Shown: positions 1 through 10,851 of the stretch, in pieces
How the letters are laid out: each line of letters opens with the position of its first letter
Numbering within the stretch: the stretch's first letter is position 1
From: Charina bottae
Lineage: Eukaryota; Chordata; Lepidosauria; Squamata; Charinaidae
Assembly (NCBI GenBank): GCA_023362775.1
Contig: JALMGJ010000015.1
Coordinates: 6,119,501-6,183,500 of the forward strand
Reading direction: 5' to 3'
Length of the DNA stretch: 64,000 nt
The notes under the pieces: generated by a model
The model's database searches: none
Told to the model about the DNA's origin: nothing
Seen by the model: the letters and a program-made list of their open reading frames with translations, nothing else
Program-made: the position numbers and the translations under genes

Positions 1-950
1 TATTATTATTACACTATCAAGACAACCAGATGTGAAGCAATCAAAGTAACATTCATTGCATTAATGGACAGTATGTGGATAGAAATACATATGTTCTATA
101 AAAGCAACAAAGCTTAACTTGGTGTCCATCGGAACTAAATGAATCATGTGCACAAAGATGTTCTGCAAGGAACTGTCACTCTTTTGAATCAACTTTTCCG
201 CAAGGAACTTTGTACATGCTAAGAAATCCAAAAGGCTAGTCAAGTAGGTAAAAATATCACAAGCCAGCTTAGAGATAACCATGTTTTATCTCAAAATCTT
301 TGGGTGTGTTCATAAGCACACTAACCCTGATTATTGAATCAACACATTTCCCCAGTTTGTGCAATACATTCAGCTGTAAGTTAACCAAATGGGCAGAATT
401 CATACAACAGTCTAAAGCCACAGAAGATCTAATCAAGGAAGACAGTAACCAGACTTAGTGAGTTGTGCTAATCCATATGTTTGGTCTTTATTCGACCTAG
501 ATAAGCATGTTATGTGTGATATGTTGTCTTCTTTCCTCTGCTTCTCTCCATATATGTCCATCGACACTTAGCTCCTTGGTTTAAAGGTAGTGGATCAAAC
601 CACTACCTCTTTCCCCAAAACACATCTGTTTCAGTTGTCTTTATTAACTAGGACTGTTTACGCTATTTTCTGCTTCCTGATTAGTTACTAGCTTGAAGGC
701 ATGTATGGGATATTTTTGAGGCTGATCCTGATTCTTCAGACCCATCTTTCTCCCTGAGACGAATTCCCAGCTTTGTAAAGCAGTAATGCTTTGAAAATGC
801 CAAGATCAGCTGTAGCCCTTTTAACAATAGGAACTTCTTGATTTCTTGGAATTCTTTCTAGATTTTTGCCCTAGTGCTTTTTTGACCGAGTGAGATGATT
901 TTTCTACCTTGATTCCAGCTACTTTTTGGAGTGGGGTCCTTAGTGTGCCA
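1..950. other. Unassigned unique DNA
   Basis: No reading frame of note, no repeat family recognised and no splice-like exon structure seen. It is moderately AT-rich, and probably intergenic or intronic. Confidence 0.5.
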
Positions 951-951
951 G

Positions 952-1112
952 ATTAATTAATTCATTAATTTAAATTTATTGGCCGCCCAACTCCAGTGGA
1001 TGCTGGGTGGCACACAAAACTAAAAAAGACATAAAAACAGCTAAGAGTATTAAATCAGCAATCAATTTAAAATATTAAATCAACAATCAATAAAGGTGCA
1101 GGGTCACCTTCT
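952..1112 (-). mobile_element. CR1/L2-like LINE 3' end, degenerate
   Basis: An AT-rich stretch of ATTAATTTAAATTTATT type is followed by a diverged form of the hairpin (GGCCGCCCAA...GCTGGGTGGC) found in the better-preserved LINE tails elsewhere in the window. It is a short, old, antisense 3' remnant with no coding part left. Confidence 0.5.
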
Positions 1113-1974
1113 GCACCAGAATGTAAACTTTGGAAGCAGAGTCCATGAATCCCAATGAATTTCATATGGAATCTTGGTGGGATAGAACAGTAGTATTTCA
1201 CTTCCAGGCAATTCCATGGATGCTAGATAGCATAAATTCCAGGGCAGGGGGTGTAATTAGAAAAAATGAGTTTCCTTCTATTTTCTTAAATGTTTTCCTA
1301 CTGCAGCGTCACATGGCCCTACTAGAACAGAGAAACACTACAAATGGCTGGACATTGCAGTAAGCATGCCAAGCTTTAAAATCATTAAAAAGAAAAAAGA
1401 AAAAGGTAGAAGGGATCTCTTTAGACTTTGTAAAGCTTCTAAAGAACATGCAATCCCCATCTGTTCTCAGGTCTGATAGGGCAAATTTCCACAGATTTTT
1501 AATTTAATAAATCAGAGTGGAAATGTGCCAAATCGGAAATCCGTCCTTAAGAGCGGGCTCTAAAACAGACCCGATTTGCCCTGATCTCCTAATCTCTAGC
1601 AGAGAGGAGCTGAGTCTCATCTCTGAGAGTCATGGCATACTGATGCCTGCTCTGGAACACAAAAGTATCAGATGGGATGGCTTGCCATTTCAAAGCCTGC
1701 AGTGCCTCAGCTCTAGGTCTGAACTGTTGAGTCTAAGACACTCTGGCCCATTTCTGAGGTCCATCAAAAGAACCTACGGAGAGGAAACAGGAATACAGGC
1801 TCTGTTCATGCCCTTTCCAACCCCTGTCTCTCCCTGTGGAATGGAACAATCCATGGAGATGCTTTGGATGCGTAACCAGAGTTCCTTCTGGAGATGTATT
1901 TCAGGTCATAGTCTTCTTCTATATGATGTCCCTTGAGGTCCTTGGAGGGAACATATGAATGAACAAATACAATA
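1113..1974. other. Unassigned DNA with a 139-codon chance frame
   Basis: A plus-strand frame of 139 codons (1517-1936) is open here. Its product resembles no family I know and shows no domain, signal or low-complexity bias. I treat it as non-coding. Confidence 0.4.
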
Positions 1975-2518
1975 AATTTAAATTAAAACCAAGTGGCAGG
2001 TGGTTCACAGTGACGCTGAACATATTTAAAATATTTGGGGCGGCTCTAAGAAATCAGCCATCCCCAAGCTTGACCACTTTCCCTCTTGCCCCAGTCGTGA
2101 TCACAGAGCCAGGTTTTCAATTTTTTTCTGAAGTCCAGGAGTGAAGAGGTCTGTCTTATCTCTGGGGGAAGGATGATCCATAGGGCAGGTGCCACTGCAG
2201 AGAAGGCTCGCCTCCTAGACCCTGCTAGATGGAGCTCTTTCATAGAGGGGGTCCACAGCATGCCCTCTCTGCAAGATCGGGTAGGACGGGACGCTGTAAT
2301 GGGAATGAGGCGGTCCCTCAGATAACCTGGGCCCATGCCATGTAGGGCTTTAAAGGTAATGACCAACACCTTGAATTGGACCCGGAAGCAAACTGGCACC
2401 CAATGCAGCTCACAGAGCAGAGGTGTTATATGTGTCGATCTTGGTGCACTTAAAACTGCCCGCACTTCCGGATATTCTTCATGGGTAGCCCCATGTAGAG
2501 TGCATTACAGTAATCTAT
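1975..2518 (-). mobile_element. CR1/L2-like LINE, reverse-transcriptase C-terminal end
   Basis: Read on the minus strand this encodes the post-RT C-terminal region of a CR1/L2-group LINE. It has an LHWVPVCFRVQFKVLVITFK stretch, then GPGYLRDRLIP, then the LLDFRKKLKTW motif near the end. The same block occurs at 13749, 18669, 26039 and 50702. The 3' tail (lower coordinates) is badly decayed. The copy is 5'-truncated at about 2518. Confidence 0.8.
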
Positions 2519-2668
2519 ATGGGAGACAACTTATATTTATTGTTTTTGTATTTTATTGTGTTTTTACTGTATTTTACCGTTATTGTTATAGCTGTGAACT
2601 GCCCAGAGTCCCTCCTTGAGGGGGAGATGGGCGGTCATAGAAATTTAATAAATAAAAAAATAATAATA
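2519..2668 (+). mobile_element. CR1/L2-like LINE 3' tail, opposite orientation to its neighbour
   Basis: It shows the sense-strand tail signature: an AT-rich lead, then a CTGCCCAGAGTCCC...GGGAGATGGGCGG hairpin, then AATAAATA-type repeats. It abuts the antisense RT block ending at 2518, giving a head-to-head arrangement. Confidence 0.75.
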
Positions 2669-2706
2669 ATAAATAAAATAAAATGTCTTCAGTTTTCTTG
2701 GGGATT

Positions 2707-2999
2707 GTATTGTCGAAGGCTTTCACGGCCGGAGTTCGATGGCTGTTGTGGGTCTTCCGGGCTGTGTGGCAGTGTTCTGGAAGTTGTGGTTCCTAATGTT
2801 TCACCAGCATCTGTGGCCAGCATCTTCAGAGGGCAGGAGCACAGACAGAAGCGAAATCTCTGTGCCCACCTGGGCACAGAGATGTCGCTTCTATCTGTGT
2901 TCCTGCCCTCTGAAGATGCTGGGCACAGATTCTGGTGAAACGTTAGGAACCACAACTTCCAGAACACGGCCACACAGCCCGGAAGACCCACAACAGCCA
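2707..2999. mobile_element. Penelope-type terminal repeat inserted as an inverted dimer
   Basis: Two arms of about 130-150 bp are reverse complements of each other (GTCGAAGGC...GCCACAGATG left, CTCTGAAGATGC...GAAACGTTAGG right) around a short centre. The unit is flanked by a 12-bp duplication, TTCTTGGGGATT (2695-2706 and 3000-3011), so it entered as one insertion. The arms have the CTGAAGA...GAAACGTT layout seen in the Penelope copies at 13338 and 46628. Assignment to Penelope is by that shared layout, since no coding part is present. Confidence 0.65.
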
Positions 3000-3063
3000 T
3001 TCTTGGGGATTCTTTAACTTGGATTATGTCTCAGTGACCCAACATAGTCCTAAATGGGAGTTA

Positions 3064-3396
3064 AAAAGGTAAAGGTTCCCCCCGCACATTTGTGCAGTCG
3101 TGTCCGACTCTAGGGTCTGGTGCTCATCTCCGTTTGTTAGCCGAAGAGCCAGCATTGTCCGAAGACGCTTCCAAGGTCATGTGGCCCTCATGACGCACAC
3201 AGAACGCTGTTACCATCCCACCAAAGTGGTGCCTATTCATCTACTTGCATTTGCATGCTTTCAAATTGCTAGGATGGCAAGAGCTGGGGCGAGTGCGGAA
3301 GCTCACTCCGTCATGCGGGGCTAGGGATTTGAACCTCCGAACTTGCGGTCTTACAATAGACAAGCCTGGCGTCTTACCCGCTGAGCCACCATGCTC
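3064..3396 (-). mobile_element. Sauria-type SINE (BovB-tailed), full length
   Basis: On the minus strand it has a tRNA-like head with A box (TGGCTCAGCGGG) and B box (GGTTCAAATCC), a body, then a tail TAGAGTCGGACACGACTGCA that matches the BovB 3' end, closing in CCTTTACCTTT. The 11-bp target duplication AATGGGAGTTA flanks both sides. About 333 bp. It is mobilised in trans by BovB, as established for Sauria SINEs. Confidence 0.92.
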
Positions 3397-3411
3397 AATG
3401 GGAGTTAGCAA

Positions 3412-4079
3412 GACATAATTCTCATGTTTGTAACATGCAATATCAAAGCAAATAAACCAAATTCTTACATAACAAGGCGGTCTTGGTTCATACAACGTGC
3501 TGAACCCCAAATCATCCAACCTCATTTTAGTCAGCTTTAGCATGTTGTGTGAATTCAGTCTTTGCTGTATTGGAGAGAATCCATCTGGAATCTCAGTGAA
3601 TTAGGAGATCTCCATGTTTTGCATGTGCATGAATTATGTTTCTTGACAACCATATGAAAAGGTGCAACACTGGTTCCTACCAATGTGCGTTTTTATTAAT
3701 TCTAGTTAACATTCCCAAGTAAATAATTCGTCCCATAGTCCCTTTGAGATCTAGCCTTCTGCAGCTCCCAAGAAGTCTACAAAACCCAGAAACCTTTTCA
3801 GCAATGGAAGGAGGTGACAACATCATGGCCCAAAACACAGGATCCATTGTTTGTGATTTCACTGCAATTTACCAACTGTATTTGAACACCTGCATTTTTT
3901 CTCATACCAAGTCTGAACAAAGATGGACAGCAGCAGTGAACCATCTGTGGCCCTTGGCTCTGTGGGGCCCCTGAACTGCCCTTTTTTGTGGCTCCAGCAA
4001 CCAAAGGAATTTCAAAGAAACGGGCTTGCCAGTGTTTGGTTGCAATGTGGCAGAAAGCAGCATTTAAAAATGTATATGC
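3412..4079. other. Unassigned unique DNA
   Basis: Short random frames only, with no repeat family recognised. Confidence 0.45.
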
Positions 4080-4087
4080 TTCTAATC

Positions 4088-4285
4088 CAGAGCTTTCCAA
4101 ACTTTTCATGTTGGTGACACACTTTTTAGATATGCATCATTTTGTAACACACTCTTACAGCAGGGCACAAGGCAGGCACTAGGACCTGCGCGGAATCCTG
4201 GCAGGGCTCAGAGGCAGCAGTAGCGAGGCTCTGAGCGTCTGACTCACACACTAACGTGTCGCGACACACAGTTTGGAAAGCTCTG
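4088..4285 (-). mobile_element. hAT MITE, CAGAGCTTTCC family, one minisatellite unit
   Basis: Terminal inverted repeats begin CAGAGCTTTCCAAACT at both ends. An exact 8-bp duplication TTCTAATC (4080-4087, 4286-4293) is the hAT signature. The interior holds a single copy of the repeat unit (CACTAGGACCTGCGCGGAATCC). At 198 bp it is the shortest of three copies, and it lies in the opposite orientation to those at 50271 and 60215. Confidence 0.88.
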
Positions 4286-4293
4286 TTCTAATC

Positions 4294-4810
4294 ACATATC
4301 ATAGTTGATTGGGACATGTCCAATTTCTGCTGTGTTCTGTTATCTTTTTTTTTTTAATATTGTCTGAGTTCTGGAGGAAAGTGAGAAATTCTATGACTTG
4401 TATACCGACTTGTTCCAAATTTCTTTTTCTTCCAATCATTCCTTATTCCAGTCATTCCAATCCAGCTTATTCCAGTTTTCTCATTCTTATCCTAAAATCA
4501 ATTAATCCCCTGCGTATATCACATAGGGTGATACAATTAGCACTAAGAAAAGTATTCTGCATACAATCAAATCAAACTATGATATGCACTGTTTATGGAC
4601 TCTTTATGGCAAGAGTCTTTAACAACATAAAGCTAATCATTTTTATCAACAATGCAAATAAAGATGTGTGATTGATGACAAAGGATTAATATTCACCCGT
4701 AAATTGTAAGTTTGCTCAAGCAAAGTTGAATCAGACATTTCTTGGTTGGGTTCCAGGAATTGTTATATGTGATAGTTTCTGAGCAAGTAAGGATGGTATT
4801 TCAGAATGTA
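4294..4810. other. Unassigned AT-rich unique DNA
   Basis: It contains a 120-codon frame (4309-4671) with no recognisable domain. I see no repeat. Confidence 0.4.
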
Positions 4811-5145
4811 GTAAAGGTAAAGGTACCCCCCGCACATTTGTGCAGTCGTGTCCGACTCTAGGGGCCGGTGCTCATCTCCGTTTGTTAGCCAAAGAGCCAG
4901 CGTTGTCCGAAGACGCTTCCGTGGTCATGTGGCCGCATGACACGCGCGGAACGCTGTTACCTACCCACCGAAGTGGTACCTATTAATCTACTTGCATTTG
5001 CATGCTTTCAAATTGCTAGGTTGGCAAGAGCTGGGGCTGGTGCGCGAGCTCCCTCTGTCACGCGGGGCTAGGGATTCGAACCTCCGAACTTGCAATCTTC
5101 CGATCAACAAGCCTGGCGTCTTACCCGCTGAGCCACCACGCCCCC
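4811..5145 (-). mobile_element. Sauria-type SINE, full length
   Basis: Same family as the copy at 3064. The 13-bp target duplication ATTTCAGAATGTA (4798-4810 and 5146-5158) is intact. The tail end is GTAAAGGTAAAGG on the plus strand and the head ends at GTGGTGGCTCAGCGGG on the minus strand. Confidence 0.92.
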
Positions 5146-5158
5146 ATTTCAGAATGTA

Positions 5159-6936
5159 CCCCAGTCAAATCTCAAACTCTGCTGCCTTGCAGGACCACCC
5201 TCTCTGAGAAGGACACTTGAATTTCCTCCTCCTCCTAATCCTTATAGTGTCTGCTAATCACAGAAGCTTGTTTACATTCTCTGCATTCTTGTTCTCCCAT
5301 TCACTAGATTAGGCTTTCAGACAAAGCAACTTGAGAAATCTCTCCAGAAGGCCTCTCTAGAATAACTATCAATCAGTGCTAATAATACTGACCTTGATAG
5401 GCCATTGAACCACTTGGTATAAGGTGATTTCTTATGTTCCCAAGGTGCCTACATTCTGCCTGAATGTTCCAGTTAATTGCGAGACTTCATAACCATATTT
5501 TCATTCTCTGGTTGGCTTCACACTACATTTCTGAAGCTAAACCTGAATTAATAAACACATTGGTGGGTTCACTCATACTTCACTCAAACAAACACTGTTA
5601 CAGGTTAACATCCTGGCCTGATTCACACAAGATGCTAAGACCCACAGTAGGCTGCCACACCTAACCAATGCTGTTTTTACAGGTTATTGTGTGAATCCAG
5701 CTAATGGGTCAAAGGTCTTTCAGACATGAAAAATCAAATAGTCAAAGATGGTACCAAAAACTTGCAGAAAAGAACTTTGTTCTGTTTAGAGTTAGAAACT
5801 TTTTTCTTTTTTCTTTTCTTTCTTTCTTTCTTTCATTCTTTCTTCTTCTTTTTTTGAAAGTAGAAAAATATTTTATTGGCAAATTCAAATATAAACAAAA
5901 GGCCCCCTCCAATCTTCTTTTTCTAACTAGAGTTGGAAACTTTTGGGGGAGGGTAGATAGGGTTAGATATCATAACGGAAACAGTTAAACCATCAGACTG
6001 GCCAAACATGAAGAATCCAAAACATGAAGAGTTGAGCATGAATACTGCATGAAATATTGAAAACATCAGAAATGGCCAGTGAGAGAAGTGAGCCAAAAAT
6101 AACATGGCATATATTATTAATGAATACACTGTTAAAATACTATTAATGAATAAGCTTGGAACACAGAAGGTTTAGGAGGGAGAGATAATTAATCAAAACT
6201 TACAGTTTTACGATATAATGGAATAAGGCTAAACCATATGGTGCAGGAGGCGAGATATGATGGCTTTTATCCAAGCTTGCTTAATTAAGATAACATTATT
6301 TCGTAACTGATTAAACTTTGCTCCCTTTTTTACAATAAACAATAGATTCCAAAGAGGCAGAAAAACCTATTAGTCTTTTTGAAGAACCTGGTACCTTTTG
6401 TTAATTTCATTCCTTTTTTTTTTCTTTTCTTCCTGGTGCTCTTTGCTGTTTATTTCTTCTGGAACCCCATAATTCACAGGTGACAGGCTATAAGCATGGC
6501 AGACAATACCAATGGTAGCAAACGGTTTGGGAAAATGAACAGCTCCCCCCTCATAGCCAGGTAAGAAATCACGTTCCTTGCTTTGTTGCTTCATGGAAGT
6601 ATTCAGGAAACAAGGTCGCGTTCTCGGTGGGGATGATTAACTCTTTAAAAAATGCACTCTTGTAATTCGGTAAACAGATGACGAAGGATTTTTTTCCCTC
6701 CTCTTTTGTTTCTGAAATACTGGGTCCAGATTCCGCTAGTGAGAAACCTGTCGTAAGTATGGGGAGGGGAAACACTGGTGGGGAACGTGCGGAGGTGACG
6801 TAGCAATGCTCCGTATAAGAAAAGGGGAGTTATCCGCTGAATGATAACATGAATCCCTCTGCAATAGGACGCAACCTTTTGCGCTGCTAGAAGTCTCTCT
6901 CAGGGTCTGTTATGCTGTGTTCCTGTTATAAATAGG
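5159..6936. other. Unassigned unique DNA
   Basis: AT-rich with a CT-rich microsatellite patch at 5806-5860. No exon, RNA gene or known repeat was recognised. Short frames look random. Confidence 0.45.
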
Positions 6937-7111
6937 GGTGTCTGCAGGGAGTGTGGGTCAAAAAAGTCAAAATGCAGCCACAACCATATGATTGAATCCC
7001 CGCCCCTTGTGACATCCATCACGACCCCCATACAAAGGGGCGTGGCTTCCATTGCATGGCCGTGGCTGCTATCTTGACTTTTATGACCCCCTCCCACAGA
7101 CACCCTTGGTT
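6937..7111. mobile_element. Palindromic MITE, GTCAAGATGGC family (copy A)
   Basis: The left arm (GGGTGTCTGCAGGG, then GGTCAAAAAAGTCAAAATG) and right arm (CTTGACTTTTATGACCCC, CCACAGACACCC) are imperfect inverted repeats over most of the length. Related copies lie at 12829, 28912, 34524, 36690, 39287 and 40216. It is non-coding. The family may be hAT, on the strength of an 8-bp repeat flanking the 40216 copy. Confidence 0.65.
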
Positions 7112-7349
7112 ATTATAATAATTATTTCTTAAAGACCTTAACCAAACCAGCTCACACCAACCCAACCCCCCCATCAGACCCACAACACAGAAAATACAAG
7201 CCCTAACTAAGAACAGGAAAACTAAAAAATTAAGCCGTGGGAAGAAGAGGAGGAGGAAGCCAAATTAAAATCAAGAGTCATTGACTAGCAGAAAATGATG
7301 CCTCACAAGGTCTTTCTTTAATGGGAAAGGGAACCAGTGAACCAAATAT

Positions 7350-7443
7350 CTCATATATATATATATGAAAGGAAGGAAGGAAGGAAGGAAGGAAGGAAGG
7401 AAGGAAGGAAGGAAGGAAGGAAGGAAGGAAGGAAGGAAGGAAG

Positions 7444-7493
<50 letters not shown>

Positions 7494-7528
7494 TTCATTC
7501 ATTCATTCATTCATTCATTCATTCATTC
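7350..7528. repeat. Compound microsatellite (AT)n-(GAAG)n-(AT)n-(ATTC)n
   Basis: A short AT run is followed by about 80 bp of GAAG units, about 45 bp of TA, then about 36 bp of ATTC units. Open frames of Tyr/Ile, Gly/Arg/Lys and Ser/Phe/Leu/Pro type across it are products of the repeat. Confidence 0.95.
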
Positions 7529-9209
7529 CATTAATAAGGAGCAGAATAGAGGAGAAGCAAGAATAATGAGATCAAAGGAAATATTTTTAACAAACAAGAG
7601 AAGAAGCATGGTGGGCAACTGAGAAAGAGGACTCAGACATAAATCAGAGTTAGAAGAGAAGCAGAGAATTGGTACAGTTGGAGATAAAGAACATTAAGAG
7701 AAGGAACTGCATAGGGCTGGTGCAGATATCATGAACTCCTGCACAAAGTATCTGCACAGAGTATCTCAGAACTTGCACTGATTCCATTCCTCTAGGCTCA
7801 AAAGCAGTTTTAAGATGATCTATGAACACTTTCCTTTCTTCTAACCTTGACATGCTGAGAATCAGGCACAAAGAACATCTTTTCATCACTTCCCTACGCT
7901 GAGCTGCAGCTCCTGGTGTAGCAAAAACGCTCTCATCCCCCCTCCATGTAAAAAGGGAATAAATAAATTGCTTGCATACACACACATGCATATACAGTAC
8001 ATACACACAGACACATAGCTTTTGGGTTCTGTGTATGAGTCTGGTCTCATGTTTGAAAAAATCCAATCTATTTTTATGAGGGAAGGCTGAAAAGCCATCA
8101 CGTCACCTTTCCCCTTGGAAGTCCTGAAGTTCAGGAGCTGGGCAGCACACTGGTGCTTGAGGTCCCTGCAAATGGGGGAAATCATGGCATTTCAAAGAAA
8201 AGACTCTGTTTTCTGCTGATTCAAATACACCATGAGCACACCAGAGAAAAACTGGCTCAGCCAACATCATGGGATTGCCAGTGTGTGGAGCTGATTCTAC
8301 AGCAATACAAATACATGGTCTGGGAGTACCTTTTGAAAAATGTCTCTTTGCAGACTGCACTGTTTCAGATTAAGGAATTCCAACGGAAACATAGCAGGTG
8401 GAACAATCACTGGTTCTCCTGGATCAGACCAAAGGCCTATAATCCAGCTTCTGTATGGAGATACAGCAGTTTATCAGTTGCTTCTAAAAAGCCTTGAAGC
8501 AGGATAATAGTAATAAAAGTTGTAGTAGTCGTAATAATTATAATAAACAACCTCTCGTTGTTCTCCAGAATACGGTTTTCAGCATCTGGTTGATACGGTT
8601 ATCAGCTGCTCTCCATAATCTCTTCAAACCCTTTTCAAAATCTGTTTTTAAATCCCATCTCTTGACTGTACCTTGGGCAAAGAAGTCCTTCTTTCTAACC
8701 AGAATCTCCCACTAATCAGTTTTATTGGATGCCCCCAATAATTGCAATATTTCAAGAGATAAATGTATTTCGTTCTAGGTCACCACCATTATCGTTGCCA
8801 TCAATAAAGGAAAGAATGGGAGCTTTCCTGATTTGACTTCCCTGTTCATTATATCATATTCGCCAAGAACCAGAACAGAAATCTTCAGAAGATCTATTTT
8901 ATTTTAAACTAAAAGAACTGTTGTCACTTTTGCTCCTACTGTCTCCATGATGCTACACCTGATTTACAACATTTCTATTTGTTTTTCCTCCAAAGAGCTA
9001 AAGACAGCATCTGCTGTTTTCTCTATCTTTCTACAACTCTATCGTCACAAAATGCTTATAAAATTGGTTAGAATTATGAAGCTGTTACGAGTCCAAGGTC
9101 ATCCTAGCAAGCTCATTTGAACCTCTGTTTCCCTGCTCCACAACAGATACATTTAACCAGTGCAACCCTTACAACAATGGGTAATTTAGAATAAATTCCT
9201 GTTTAGTTT
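7529..9209. other. Unassigned unique DNA
   Basis: A small CA/TA-rich patch lies at 7977-8012. Frames up to 138 codons are open but match no family. No known repeat was recognised. Confidence 0.45.
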
Positions 9210-9614
9210 TACAGGTAGTCCTTGACTTACAACCATTCATTTAGCGACCATTCAGAGTTACGATGGCGCTGATAAAAGTGACTTATGACTGGTCCTCGCA
9301 CTTACAACCGTTGCAGCATCCCTGAGGTCACATGATCAAAATTCAGGCGTTTGGCAACTGGCATGTATTTATGACAATTGCAGTGTCCCAGGGTCATGTG
9401 ATCACCATTTGCAACCTTCCCAGCTGGCTTCCGACAAAGTCAATGGGGGAAGCCAGATTCATTTAACAACCATGTAATTCATTTAATGGCCACAGTGATT
9501 TGCTTAACGACCGAGGTAAAAAGGTTGTAAAATCAGACATGACTCGCTTAATGACCGCCTTACTTAGTAACGGAAGTTCCGATCCCAACTGTGGTAATAA
9601 GTCGAGGAGTACCT
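9210..9614 (+). mobile_element. Non-autonomous element with GTAGTCC inverted termini
   Basis: It opens with CAGGTAGTCCTTGACTTACA and closes with the near-reverse complement TAAGTCGAGGAGTACCTG. The interior has related short segments in both orientations (TTACAACC, CATGATC/GATCACC). Sister copies are at 45415 and, reversed, at 62248. No coding capacity. The superfamily is not certain because target duplications are not clean. Confidence 0.7.
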
Positions 9615-9869
9615 GAATATAACCTGCTCTTTTGCTCTTTAAAGATTCAGCTTTGTTCCTGATCATAACAGATAAGATGTCTTTTCTCCAGTGATCTGCA
9701 GCCTTTTCCAGACTTTCATTTCATCCCAATCTACCAGAAGTCCAGCTCCATTTAAGCTCTCAGAGACAGATGTTACATTATGTCAAACCCCGTTGTATGG
9801 GGTTGGAGTAGTGGTGGAATTTCTCTATTTTTACACAGTGTGGTGTTTTCAGTTGCATTGGGTTACAAG

Positions 9870-10230
9870 TAGGCTGACCATACGTCCCGTTTTGAGCGGG
9901 ACAGTCCTGTTTTTTAAGCATTTTTCAACCGTCCCATCGTTTTCATAAAAATCTCAATTTTGTCCTGTTTTTCAAACCTGGCAGGAATGGCGCGGAAGGA
10001 GGATCTGAGCCGGAGCGCAGACCGGGGGGCGGGGTTTGCAGGCGGGAGCCAATCGCGCAGACCAGGGGCGGGGTTTGCAAGTGGGAGCCAATTGCATGGA
10101 CTGGGGGCGGGGTTTGCAGGCAGGAGCCAATCGCGCGGACCGGGGGGCGGGGACCCCTGCCTTTTTCATGAATATGGAATATTCCATAAGACCCCGTCCC
10201 GTTTTGCCATCCTGAAATATGGTCAGCCTA
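9870..10230 (+). mobile_element. hAT MITE, TAGGCTGACCATA family, with GC-box/CCAAT repeats
   Basis: Terminal inverted repeats TAGGCTGACCATACGTCCCG and GGTCAGCCTA, with an exact 8-bp duplication GTTACAAG (9862-9869, 10231-10238). The interior from about 10020 holds four units of about 44 bp, three ending in the GGGAGCCAAT stretch. The unit contains GGGGCGGGG (GC box) and CCAAT. The same unit appears in the unrelated MITEs at 24324 and 35620. Confidence 0.85.
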
Positions 10231-10368
10231 GTTACAAGAGGCAGGGACTATGTGATAAATTACAAACTTACTGGGAATCATTAGATGTCTAGGTATGCAG
10301 ATGTTATTCTATGGAGTTCAGACTGTCTACCAGGAATGAGTTGTATCAGTCCATGCATTTCTATTTTA

Positions 10369-10851
10369 TTTATTTATTTATTTATACTTATATTTATACC
10401 CCGCCTATCCCCTCCCTAACGGAGGACTCTAGGCGGCTTACATACATTGTATACATTTCATTTTATACATTTCATACAATTAATCCGTGCGCTAAGGGAA
10501 GGGGTAAGGGAACCGACTCTTCCGTGGCTACTGGACTACATGTCCCACGATGCCTTGCGTCGGAGCCGGCTGCTGACGTCCTGTAGATGTTGCTGCTTCG
10601 GGATCCGTCGTGACCGCCACCATTCAAGGGATCTTCAGTTCGGTGGAAACCGACCCCCGACAGGACGTCAGCAAATTTTCCCACTTAAGGTGGTACCCAA
10701 TTTATCTACTTGCTAGCTTTCGAACTGTTGGGTCGACAGGAGCTGGGACTAGCAACGAGAGCTCACCTCGTTGCGCGGGGGTTCGAACTGCCGACCTTGT
10801 GATCGGCAGCCTACAGCTCAGTGGTTTAACCTGCTGAGCCACCGCGTCCCA
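10369..10851 (-). mobile_element. Long tRNA-headed SINE with CR1/L2-like tail
   Basis: On the minus strand it has a head TGGCTCAGCAGGTTAAACC and GGTCGGCAGTTCGAAC, then a body sharing blocks with Sauria SINEs, then a unique middle containing ACTACATGTCCCA on the plus strand. The tail is GCCGCCTAGAGTCC...GGGATAGGCGGGGTATAAAT followed by TAAATAAATA. About 480 bp. The tail hairpin resembles the CR1/L2-like LINE tails here, so that LINE probably mobilises it. Flanks share CATT(T)CTA. Confidence 0.8.
10535..10547 (+). promoter_or_regulatory. ACTACANNTCCCA motif inside a SINE
   Basis: An exact match (ACTACATGTCCCA) to the consensus bound by ZNF143/THAP11. It lies in the middle region of the long SINE. 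Function here is inferred from the motif only. Confidence 0.5.
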
